From Craterostigma plantagineum (Eukaryota; Streptophyta; Magnoliopsida; Lamiales; Linderniaceae), in contig JAPQWV010000366.1 in NCBI GenBank assembly GCA_027422505.1, positions 186,001 through 250,000 on the forward strand: a DNA stretch of 64,000 nucleotides, read 5' to 3'. This document shows, piece after piece, positions 55,213-64,000 of the stretch. The position numbers and the translations under genes were made by a program. Below the pieces are notes generated by a model that worked only from the letters and a program-made list of their open reading frames with translations, was not told the origin of the DNA and searched no databases. How positions within the stretch are numbered: position 1 is the stretch's first letter; each line of letters begins with the position of its first letter.

Positions 55213-56919
55213 TGAAGATATAAAAGTGCCTAAGAGGGGGGGTGAATTAGGCTAATAAAATTTTATGCTTCTTTTTCAAAACCTTAGTGTGGTGACTTAG
55301 ATATACCTACTGATGTTTGTAACTAGTATGCCTGATATATCCTAGTAACGTCGGATGTGTGTCGGGTCTGTCTCACAGCGATAAAGAAATAACTGAAAAG
55401 TAAATGCGAGACAGGATTTTTATAGAGGTTATATCCCCAACTGGGGTTTACTCCTCTCCTTGGGATTTTCTTCCCAAGAGTTTAACCAATCACTATAATG
55501 CACCGTAGCTGGATACAAAACTGATTGGTCAGCCCAATACACAACCGAAACAAGTCGAACACTAGACACTACTAGGTTACCACACGCCGAGTTTCGTTCC
55601 TCGGAATCTCCTTGATCCCGACAGACACAGCTCGCTACCGAAGGGCCCCCGGACTTGTCCTTCCCTTCACGTGTGCGTAAACGTCGACCTTGCCTCCTTG
55701 GTATTGCTCACGTCCGAAGACAACACGTCCGAAGACAGAATATATGGCAGGGGATGATGAAATATCTGATGAATCACTCGCTCAGTGATGGATAGGCAAG
55801 TTAAAGTTCAGGTGGGCAGAAAGCTATCTCAAGTGGAAACTCAGGAATCTCTCAGTATGTTTCTGCTCAAGAACCTCTCGTAGGCTTATATTCGCAAAAT
55901 CTAGATTCTCTCGAAATTCTGAAGTGTGGCTTATATATAGTCCTTTTGAATCAGCACTTCACATGGAAAGTTATATCAAACAATAATCACCAAATCAAGC
56001 ATAGTTTCCATGTAGATTTCGAGTCAAGCATACCATATAAATCATGCGTTTAATGAATCATCACAACGGTCATATAAAGCATTTAAGCATGATTTTTATT
56101 CCATATAAAAGTCCAATTACGTTCTCAAGCATATTCAACCACTTCGCATATATTTTCCATATCGGACTTTTCATAAGTGATTCCCTGCTATCAGTTCCTA
56201 GTAACGAGTCAATCCAGATTTACTTTCCAAGTATGGCACACAAGATAGCAAGATATCAACACGTTTTCCATGTACAGCTCATAGCATTTAATCAATATAA
56301 TTACCATGTTTAGCACACCGATCAAATCAGAGCTTACTTAAATAGATTTATTAATCAAGGCACGACTTTCCTTATCTCAGAGATATCATCCATATAAAGC
56401 ACATACCATATAAGAGCACTTTATCCATAAGATCAATCAAATCAAATCTTTCCTAATTATAATAATCCAATCAGCACAAGGAAAGATATCAACTTAATAT
56501 TTCGCATTTAATTCAGTGCAAGGTAATCAAGGATTGTGCAAATGATTTTCGTCCAGGAATAAACTGGTATCAACGGATATATCACTTTCCATATATAAAC
56601 AGCATATTTTCCATATATAGCTCGGTAGGATATCTCATGCATTATTTCCATATATAGCACAGAACGATATATCCTATCTCATGGACTGTCTATAACACGC
56701 GATCACATAGTTTCATCAAATCATCACAAAATCACATGCAATTCAAATATTCAACACTTTAACAATTTATAGCTCATACACAATGCATGGACGAATATTA
56801 TCATGAACTTAGACGTTTTATTTTTCCCAAATCGAATTGCTTATTTTATAGACCTAACGTCATTACAATTACATCGTTCATCAAAACTTTCTAACATGTA
56901 TGGACCAAAAAGGTCAACA
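55213..56919 (-). repeat. 5' LTR of SIRE-type copia
   Basis: 1707 bp, almost identical to the 3' LTR, followed by gtatg. Confidence 0.95.
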
Positions 56920-56924
56920 GTATG

Positions 56925-57157
56925 CATCGTTGAACTACATTTGTTTATATGGGGAATGACATTTCATCGCAAGTAATCCTATTTAATAATTACGACAAAG
57001 TTATACTCGACTGGAGAATGATTTTATCAAAAAGAAACACAAAGTGTATATATTTGTAAGAATTAATTTCTACGTATTATTAATTCTCGATGACAATGAC
57101 AACTATCCAAATATTATTGGTAATAAAACATAATTGCAAAAACCACTCCCAGGCGAT
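56925..57157. other. Intergenic flank upstream of the lipid-transfer gene
   Basis: AT-rich, no gene; together with the sequence left of 45801 it forms the empty site of the young copia insertion. Confidence 0.6.
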
Positions 57158-57526
57158 GTTGCAAAACTCGTTAGGCGCTAGTCGGGCGTCCGGCAGGGGC
57201 CTAGCATTTAGGCGGCCTAGGCGGTTTCTAGGCGGAAATTAGGCGGTATACTCATTTTTTTATTTTTTTATTTTATATTCTAATTATCAAAGTAAATATA
57301 TATTTGATTTATTCATCTACAGATATCCTTAATAATATTTTTTGGTATAAAAAAACTTTAGAAAAAAATAAAAAATAGAAAAAAAAAAAGAAAAAGAACC
57401 GCCTAGCCGACTAACCGACCGCCTAGCCTGAGTAGTCGGTTCCGACGCCTAGACTGGCCGATTAGGTGGTAGTCGCCTCGGTCAGGCCCGCCGAGCGCCT
57501 AGCCGGTCGAGGCCGAGTTTTGCAAC
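57158..57526. mobile_element. hAT-like MITE in the lipid-transfer gene promoter region
   Basis: Perfect 13-bp inverted ends GTTGCAAAACTCG and CGAGTTTTGCAAC; 369 bp. Both halves are rich in gcctaggcgg and its complement around an AT-rich core. No transposase. A convincing target duplication was not found; the ends might extend to caggcgat on the left. It lies about 180-550 bases upstream of the ATG. Confidence 0.75.
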
Positions 57527-57582
57527 AATCCTCCCACATAATAATATTGGAAAAAAGAACCTCAACGTTCCAAAAAACCGTC

Positions 57583-57590
57583 TATATAAT
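57583..57590 (+). promoter_or_regulatory. TATA box of the lipid-transfer gene
   Basis: tatataat about 120 bases before the ATG, followed by an A/C-rich leader (cacatcaaactcacacac), as in plant 5' UTRs. Confidence 0.6.
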
Positions 57591-57708
57591 AAACCTAACC
57601 CCACATCAAACTCACACACAAACACAAAACCCTTAAATAACTTTGAAAAAAAAAATCATCTTTGCCTTACTCACAACACAACACTACGAAAAACCTTTGA
57701 AAAAATAA

Positions 57709-58184
57709 ATGTCTCAGTCCAACTCGCCGGTCAACCTCCTTTGCCTCGCCCTAACCCTCTCCTTGCTCGCACCACCATCGCCGTTTGCGGCGGCGGAGAT
57801 CTCATGCAGCACAGTCGCCACCTACCTCTACCCATGCTTCAACTTTGTGATGAACGGCGGAGGGACGCCGCCGGCGAACTGCTGCTCCGGCGTAAAAGGG
57901 CTCTACGACACGGCTCAGACCACCGCCGACCGCCGAGACATATGCTCGTGCATAGAGTCCGTCGCCGGCTCAGCCCCTAAGGCGGCGATCGACAATGCTG
58001 CTGCTTTGCCAGGACAGTGTGGTGTTGATATTCCGTACAAGATTAGCCCTTCCACTAATTGCTCACAGTACGCTTTTAACTATTTTTCATTTTCTTGGGC
58101 TCATTTTTCCATTGGATGTAGAAATAATGGTTAATTTCTTTTTTCTTTTTTTGGGTTTATTTTTTTTTTTGCAGGATAAGCTGA
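57709..58184 (+). CDS. Non-specific lipid-transfer protein, type 1 (two exons)
   Basis: Exon 1 is 57709-58067 and exon 2 is 58175-58184, with a 107-bp intron (gt at 58068, ag at 58174 after a long T run). The spliced product is 122 residues ending TNCSQIS; without splicing the frame runs on to a spurious 141-residue product. A signal peptide (about 1-28) with a hydrophobic core LLCLALTLSLLA directs secretion. The mature protein has the eight-cysteine motif with spacing C-9-C-14-CC-19-CXC-22-C-13-C, exactly the type-1 pattern, and the DIPYKIS motif near the C-terminus. Such proteins bind lipids in the apoplast (cuticle, defence signalling). It is the only intact host gene seen, with TATA box and leader upstream. 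Confidence 0.95.
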
Positions 58185-58255
58185 AAATTGGTGGGGGTTA
58201 TTTGGGGTTTTTCCCCTTGAAGGTGGTTGCTCGTAGAAGAAGGCAATGGATGTTA

Positions 58256-58305
58256 CATATATACTTATATATATATATATATTGCGTGTGTGTGTGTGTG
58301 TGTGT
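58256..58305 (+). repeat. (TA)n(TG)n microsatellite in 3' UTR
   Basis: atatatatat followed by gtgtgtgtgtgt shortly after the lipid-transfer stop codon. Confidence 0.9.
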
Positions 58306-58493
58306 TATGTTAGAATAAGTGATGTGTTTGTGGTTTACTGTAATGGGAGATTATCCTGAAATTTAATGTCTAAAACCGTATTCAACTATTTAAAATGTTG
58401 ACAAAAAAGTTAAGTTTTAAGTTAAAGCTATGTTAAATATTGGATGAGTAGAACACGTGTAGCAACGTTAACGACTCTTAAGAAATAATGGTC

Positions 58494-59296
58494 GGCTTTT
58501 TAAATAAAATAATGCCATTACAATCGAAATTCAATAAAATGGGGTTATTTTGACCAAAATTAATAAAATAGGGCAAAACGCGCCCAATAAGAGCGACGTC
58601 GCGCCTATTAGGCGCGATGATGACGTGGCACGAAAAAGGAATTTTTTTTTTATTTTCTTATATGCATCGCACCCATTAGGTGCGATGTTAACTTTTTTTT
58701 ATTTTTTTTATTTTAGTTTATTTATTATTTATAAAATCCACAAAATCATAAATCATCGTTATTTCATCTGATTCACAAAATAAAAATTTATAAATGCATC
58801 TAATTTACTGTTTATTTCGCGACGATCAAAATGATATGCATATCTTATATTTTTCGATCAAAAATATTTTTTTTTATTTTAATAAAATAAAAAATATCTT
58901 AGTTTATAAATAAAAAATGATTATCGAAAATTATAAGATATGCATATCATTTTAATCGTCGCGAAATAAACAGTAAATTAGATGCGTTTATAAATTTTTA
59001 TTTTGTAAATCAGATGAAATAAAGATGATTTTATGATTTTGTGGATTTTATAAATAATAAATATAAAACAAACTAAAATAAAAAAATTAAAAAAAAGTTA
59101 TCATCGCACCCATTAGGTGCGATGCATATCAAAAAATAAAAAAAAACTTCCTTTTTTCGTGCCACGTCATCATCGCGTCTAATAGGCGCGACGTCGCACT
59201 TATTGGGCGCGTTTTGCCCTATTTTATTAATTTCGGGCAAAATAACCCCATTTTATTGAATTTCAATTGAAATGCCATTATTTTATTTAAAAAGCC
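58494..59296. mobile_element. Foldback MULE-type MITE, 803 bp
   Basis: A 10-bp duplication aataatggtc (58484-58493 and 59297-59306) flanks an element that is almost wholly one inverted repeat, with arms about 390 bp long. The left arm begins ggctttttaaataaaataatg; the right arm is its complement with small differences. The centre is near 58895. GC-rich blocks aggcgcgatgatgacgtgg and gcacccattaggtgcgat occur in both arms. There is no gene; the open frame at 58550-58771 is incidental. Long arms and the 9-11-bp duplication size fit Mutator-like MITEs. Confidence 0.92.
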
Positions 59297-59306
59297 AATA
59301 ATGGTC

Positions 59307-60188
59307 TATGGCAAGTACAAAAACTTATGGTTGGGTGATAGGGGTGAACTAACAGGATGAACTGAATGAAACCCTATATGTATGGACATTCCTACTAAAA
59401 AAAAGACAATAGTTTAAAATGAAATGTTCTCTTGTTACTTCTAATTTATATGTTCATAAGTCAAAGATAATTTAGAGATGAATATCTGGATTGTTAATTA
59501 ATGGTTTAGCGAAAGTCAAAGATCCATGGTGATTCTCATGCACCCACAGGAAAAAAACTTCCGCCCAACAATTCGTTGATCAATCGATCGAAGGGGATCT
59601 TCTCCGTTAATTCATGACTCACGAAAAAAAAAAAAGACGACGTTAGATGACATTACATACTCTTTCTTTTCGTTCTGTTGTTCAGAAATCGGGGTCCTTA
59701 GATTCGACTTTGGGTAAAGATTCGTGGGTGTGTGATCGAGTGAAAAGTTCGATCTTTTATCACATAAAGCTGGGAGCTTGAAGGACAACAAACGATCTCT
59801 CCTAAAAGACAACAAATCAGATTTTTCTCCCCAACCCTCCCTTCTCCCAACGATCTCTCCTGAAAGACGACAAATCAGATTTTTCTCCCCATTCTACCCC
59901 TTCCTCCATTACGGAGGTTGGGCGAGCTCGCCCTTCTGTATTTTCTCTTTGTTATGTTTTTTCGTCTCTCTCTTTTTTTTTTTTTATAAGATTTTCAATG
60001 TGGTTGGATGTTTTGTTGAGATCTAGGGAGGTCCATGGACGAGGAAGGTTTTTCTTGTTGTTGTGACTCCAACATTTGGAGGGTCCGATGCTTCAGTTTG
60101 GCGGATCTGAGCTCATCTCTACGACTTAGAGACAAACAAAATGATGAATCTGGGTGTGACCCGCATTATTTCAAATTATGTTATTTCG
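59307..60188. other. Non-coding stretch downstream of copia 2, possible 3' LTR
   Basis: No conserved gene. It should contain the 3' LTR of the minus-strand copia whose pol ends at 60189 (purine-rich ttaagggaggaa follows its stop). Without the other LTR in the window, the boundaries cannot be set. It includes CT-rich tracts and the duplication at 59791. Confidence 0.45.
59791..59906 (+). repeat. Tandem duplication, 2 x 58 bp
   Basis: aacgatctctcctaaaagac...cagatttttctcccc at 59791 is repeated at 59849 with two or three changes. Confidence 0.85.
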
Positions 60189-63100
60189 TTATTCCTCCCT
60201 TAAGCTCAAGGTCTTCCGATCTTTCATCCCTAGCGCATTCTTCAGGTTCTCGAATATGGGTATCGGCAACGGCTTCGTGAAAATGTCTGCGACCTGGTCC
60301 AGACTTGGAACGTGAATCATCTTCACGTTTTCTTTCTTCACCTGCTCTCGGATGAAATGGAATCGGGCATCGATGTGTTTGCTTCTTTCATGATGCACCG
60401 GATTCTTGGCTAGCTCGATTGCCGACTTGTTATCCACACGGATTTCGGTTGGCTCTTTCTGTTCGATGTTTAGCTCGAGAAGCAGGTTCCTCAGCCATAT
60501 TGCGTGCATGACGCACAATGAGGCTGCAACATACTCGGCTTCGCATGTTGACAGAGTTACAATTGGCTGCTTCTTCGAGAGCCAAGTGAATGCTGAGCTT
60601 CCTAGGTAGAAGACATATCCGCTCGTACTTCTTCTGTCATCAACGTCTCCGCACCAATCACTGTCTGAGTAGCCGACCAATTTTGCGTCATCTGTCCTCG
60701 GGTAGAAGAGCCCGAGCGATTTCGTTCCTTGAACGTATCGGAGTATTCTCTTGATCGCTTTGAAGTGCGATTGGCGTGGTTCTTCCATGAAGCGGCTCAC
60801 GACCCCGACAGCGTATGTGATATCCGGCCTCGTGCATGTCAGGTACCTTAGGCTTCCCACCAGGCTTCGGTACTCTGTTGCACTTACTCTTTCTCCTCCC
60901 TCAAATTTTGAAAGCTTTGCACCAAGCTCCATCGGGGTTGCTATTGGCTTGCACTCCTTCATCTTTCCTTTCTCAAGTATCTCTCCCGCATACTTTGTTT
61001 GCGAGACGAAAATTCCTGTCCTCAGTTGCTCGACTTCTAAACCCAAGAAATACTTCATCTTTCCAAGGTCGGTCATCTCAAATTCTTCGGTCATCTCCTT
61101 CTTGAACTCTTTGATCATTTCCTCGCTACTTCCCATGAAGATGAGATCGTCAACATAGAGCGCGACTATGATAATACCTCTTTCTTCCTTCTTGATGTAG
61201 AGGGCGTGCTCATACGGGCATTGATGGAATTTATTCTTCTTGAAGTACCCATCGATTCGAGTATTCCATGCCCGAGGCGCCTGCTTCAGGCCATAGAGCG
61301 CCTTTCTCAGCTTCAACACTTTCTCTTCTTCTCCTCTTCTCGAGTAGCCAGGAGGTTGTTCTATATAGACTTCTTCCTCAAGTTCTCCGTTCAAGAAGGC
61401 TGATTTAACATCCATTTGAAAGATAGTCCATCCGAATTGGGCAGCTTGTGCCAACAGGAGTCTGATGGTTTCCATTCTTGTAACGGGAGCGAAGACTTCG
61501 TCGTAATCGATCCCGGCTCGTTGCTTGTAGCCTTTCGCGACTAGCCTCGCTTTATAGCGCTCGATGAGTCCTTCGGCATTTGTCTTTTTCTTAAAGACCC
61601 ATTTTACCCCGATGGGTCTATGGCCGTTCGGGAGTTCCTTCAACTCCCAGGTTCTGTTCTTCTCGATGGACTTGATTTCTTCGTCCATCGCTGCCTTCCA
61701 CTTTTTGTTACGGAGAGCTTCCTCAAAGGTAATATCTTCGGAGTCAGCAATGAGGCAAACAAGATGGACCTCTTCCGTTGAATCATATAAGTCTTGTAAG
61801 GTTCGCATCTTTGGTTGTCTGGGTTCTTCAGTATCGGACATTTCCTCGAGTGGAGTCTTCCCATGAGTAGATAGGGGACTAGCGGGTTCTTCTTGCTCCT
61901 CCGATCCTTCTTCTTTCCAATTCCAGGAACTCCCTTCGTCTACTCGGACGTCTCTGCTAACTATAACCTTCTTATCGAGAGGGTCATACAGTTTGTATGC
62001 CTTCGCCTTTTCGTCATATCCGAGGAATACAAGCTTCTTGCTTTTGTCTTCGAGCTTCGTCCTCCTCTGGTCTGGCACATGAGCATATGCCACACTTCCA
62101 AACACTTTCAGATGTGAGACGCTTGGCTTCTTTCCATTCCAGACCTCTTGTGGTGTTCGGGCGCCGAGCTTACTATGGAGGCACCTATTCTGAATGTAGA
62201 TAGCACATTGTACGGCTTCTGCCCAGAACTCCTTCGGCATCCTCTTGCTTTTCAGCATTGATCGAACCATGTCGAGAATGGTTCGATTCTTTCGTTCGGC
62301 CACTCCATTCTGTTGTGGCGTGTATGGTGCCGTCAGGAATCTCCTTATTCCGTGCTCTTCACAGAATTTTGTGAACTCACCGGATATGAATTCACCTCCT
62401 CTGTCTGACCGAACAGCTGTGATGTTCGTTTTTGTTGCCTTTTCGACCATCGTCTTGAATTTCTTAAATGTCTCGAAGGCCTCTGATTTCTCCTTTAGAA
62501 AGTACACCCAAGTTTTCCTCGAGAAGTCATCTATGAACGTAATAAAGTACCTCTTTCCGCTAAAAGAGTTGGGTGTCATCGGTCCACATATGTCGGTGTG
62601 AACTAGCTCCAGTGGATTCTCTGCTCGGAATTCCGCTTTCTTCTGAAATGACGTCCTCGGTAATTTCCCGAGAACACAGCCCTCACAGATCTTCTGGCTT
62701 CCAACCATCTTTGGAAGTCCTTGCACCATTCCTTTGTTCGCCATCTCTTTCAAGCTTCCGTAGCTTAGATGTCCGAAGCGAAGATGCCACAAATGATCTT
62801 TGTCTTCCAGGTCAACTTGCAAGCATTCTTCTTGGATGGTATCAATGTTGAGCTTGAACATTCGGTTCTTCGCCATCTCAACATGCGCGATCAGTCGTCC
62901 GCTTTTGCTTCTCAACTGCATCGCCCGATCCTTCATAGCGACTGAACATCCTCTTTCCAAGAGTTGTCCCATGCTAAGAATGTTGGTTTTCATGTCGGGA
63001 ACGTAGTAAACATCCTCGACCATACCTTCTCTTCCACTTGCTCGAGAGAAGCATACCTTCCCTCGTCCTTCTACTTTAACTTTTGAGTCGTCTCCAAAAG

Positions 63101-63625
63101 AAACGTACCCTTCTTTCACTTCTTTTAGTTCCTTGAAGAGATGCTTCTGACCACTCATGTGATTGCTGGCGCCGGTGTCGAGGTACCACACCTTCTCATT
63201 GGTCGGGTATTTGTCCTCGAACGTCATAAGAAGAACTCCTTCGTTCTTCGGCTCTTCTTCCGCGACAAGGTTTGCGTTTTCTTCCACTTTCATTTCTCCC
63301 CAGCAGTCTCTGGCATAGTGGCCCTGCTTTCCGCAGTTGTAACATTCGACATTCGGTCGATTTGAGCGTCCGCCTCGGCCTCTTCCTCGGCCACGACCTC
63401 TCCAACTTTGTTGGTTTGTAGGTCCTTCTCCATCATTTTGGTTTCCTCTTCCGCGTCCTCCGCCGCGTCCGGAGCCTCTTCCGCCACGGCCTCGTCCTCT
63501 TCCTCGATTCTGGCATCCCGATGCCTTGTCTTCTCTTACAGACAATTTTACTTGCAGGACTTCTTCGAGAGAATCCTGCTTCTTCTTTCTCTTACGCTGC
63601 TCGTGCGTCTTCCAGTGAGCCCGAG
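60189..63625 (-). pseudogene. Pol region of copia 2, open for about 1140 residues after a frameshift
   Basis: After a frame change near 63615 it reads HEQRKRKKKQDSLEE, a Gly/Arg-rich stretch (RGRGRGGRGSGRGGG), then the knuckle CYNCGKQGHYARDC. Protease: WYLDTGASNHMSG. Integrase: HLRFGH and CEGCVLGK, with HTDICGPM, RSDRGGEF and QNGVAERKNR (DDE intact). [12 protein letters not shown] and YVDDLIFMGS. RNase H: GYSDSDWCGDVDD and STCEAEYVAA. The tail is [16 protein letters not shown], stop at 60189. All catalytic motifs are intact. The only break seen is one extra base (or a two-base loss) where SLE joins HEQ, so it may be a near-intact element or a recent pseudogene. Confidence 0.85.
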
Positions 63626-63999
63626 AGTTCGTCAACCGTCATCTTCTCGAGATCCTTGGATTCTTCTATCGCGCACACAACGTTCTCGAAGTCGTTCGTT
63701 AGAGATCTTAGGATCTTCTCAACGATTCGGGCATCCGTCAAGGCTTCTCCGTTTCTCTTTAGTTGATTAGCAATTGTTTGAATCCGAGTGATGTACTCGG
63801 AGATACTCTCGCCTTCTTTCATCTTCGTCATTTCGAGTTCTCCTCGAAGGGTTTGCAGTCGAACCTGCTTGACACGGTCAGCTCCTTTATAGGCTGCTTC
63901 CAATGTGTCCCACGCTTCCTTTGAAGTCGTAGCCTCGGCTATCTTCTCGAAGCCGGCTTCATCTACGGATTGATAGATGATGTAAAGTGCTGTTTTGTC
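63592..63999 (-). pseudogene. Gag of copia 2, C-terminal part (5' end outside window)
   Basis: Frame from 63999 down to 63592: LYIIYQSVDEAGFEKI, TSKEAWDTLEAAYKGAD, VRLQTLRGELEMTKMKEG and LTNDFENVVCAIEESK, the common copia gag (UBN2-type) domain. It ends MTVDELSGSLEDARAA then stop. In intact relatives the frame continues into HEQRKKKK, which here is in the next frame, so the stop is caused by the indel. Confidence 0.85.
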
Positions 64000-64000
64000 C

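Larger units (their letters stand above)
45806..56919 (-). mobile_element. Complete SIRE-lineage Ty1/copia retrotransposon
   Basis: Target duplication gtatg at 45801-45805 and 56920-56924. LTRs 45806-47514 and 55213-56919 (about 1.71 kb) start TGTTGACC and end ATATCTTCA on the minus strand. I see only a G-run length difference and one substitution (cctaataacg versus cctagtaacg), though I did not align every base. Order on the minus strand: 5' LTR, primer-binding site, gag, pol (protease, integrase, RT, RNase H), third ORF, polypurine tract, 3' LTR. The pol order and sequence types place it in the SIRE/Maximus group. All three ORFs are long and open, so recent activity is plausible. Confidence 0.95.
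60189..64000 (-). mobile_element. Second Ty1/copia retrotransposon, partial (runs off window)
   Basis: Minus-strand gag and pol of a copia lineage distinct from the SIRE-type element (short gag, single CCHC knuckle, pol ending with STCEAEYVAAS-type RNase H). The 5' LTR and gag N-terminus lie beyond 64000. There is one visible frame break between gag and pol. No third ORF is seen on the 3' side. Confidence 0.9.

Noticed and set aside
58550..58771. 73-residue ORF inside the foldback element
   Set aside because: Lies within the inverted-repeat arm, is AT-rich and has no conserved motif.
60035..60280. 81-residue ORF starting MDEEGFSCCCDS
   Set aside because: Overlaps the antisense end of copia 2 pol; no splice or promoter support.

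Overview
This is nuclear DNA from a flowering plant, most likely a eudicot. The evidence is a spliced type-1 lipid-transfer-protein gene and plant-specific transposon lineages: Athila-like Ty3/gypsy, SIRE-like and other Ty1/copia, CACTA, MULE, hAT and PIF/Harbinger. The species cannot be told from the sequence. About 90% of the window is transposon. Only one ordinary host gene is convincing: a lipid-transfer protein at 57709-58184.

Layout. (1) 1-10281 is a broken Athila-like retrotransposon read on the minus strand. Its 5' LTR carries a truncated SIRE-like element on the plus strand. (2) 10282-11784 is the 3' part of an hAT element. (3) 12027 to about 43617 is one decayed PIF/Harbinger DNA transposon (about 4 kb of its own sequence) swollen to about 31.6 kb by nested insertions. 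A CACTA element (13595-19467) splits its Myb/SANT gene and itself holds a MULE (14070-18331). An hAT element (about 20111-22263) splits its transposase. A complete Athila-like element (23987-43302) sits near its right end, with a pol-less SIRE-like element (33474-42762) inside the Athila 5' LTR. (4) 43618-45800 is intergenic, with short MITE-like pieces. (5) 45806-56919 is a complete, very young SIRE-lineage copia element on the minus strand with a third ORF. (6) 56925-59306 holds a small hAT-like MITE, the lipid-transfer gene and an 803-bp foldback MULE MITE. (7) 60189-64000 is a second copia element of another lineage, minus strand, running off the window.

Target-site duplications (TSDs) fix most boundaries: gtttt (Athila copy B), actcc (SIRE-like element, seen at both copies), gtatg (young copia), tttatatta (MULE), aataatggtc (foldback MITE), gct/gtt (CACTA) and probably TAA (Harbinger).

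Segments 1-10281 and 25098-35374 are nearly identical and share the same secondary insertion at the same base with the same TSD, so they arose by segmental duplication, not by two transpositions. Reading the nesting and the visible LTR differences, the order is: Harbinger first; then Athila, hAT and CACTA; then the SIRE-like element and the MULE; then the duplication; last the young copia. No element inside the Harbinger nest has an intact set of genes. The young SIRE-type copia is the only plausible recently active element. Most unusual are the pol-less SIRE-like element with dozens of copies of a short dyad motif, a microRNA-like hairpin kept in both hAT copies, and the third ORF of the young copia.
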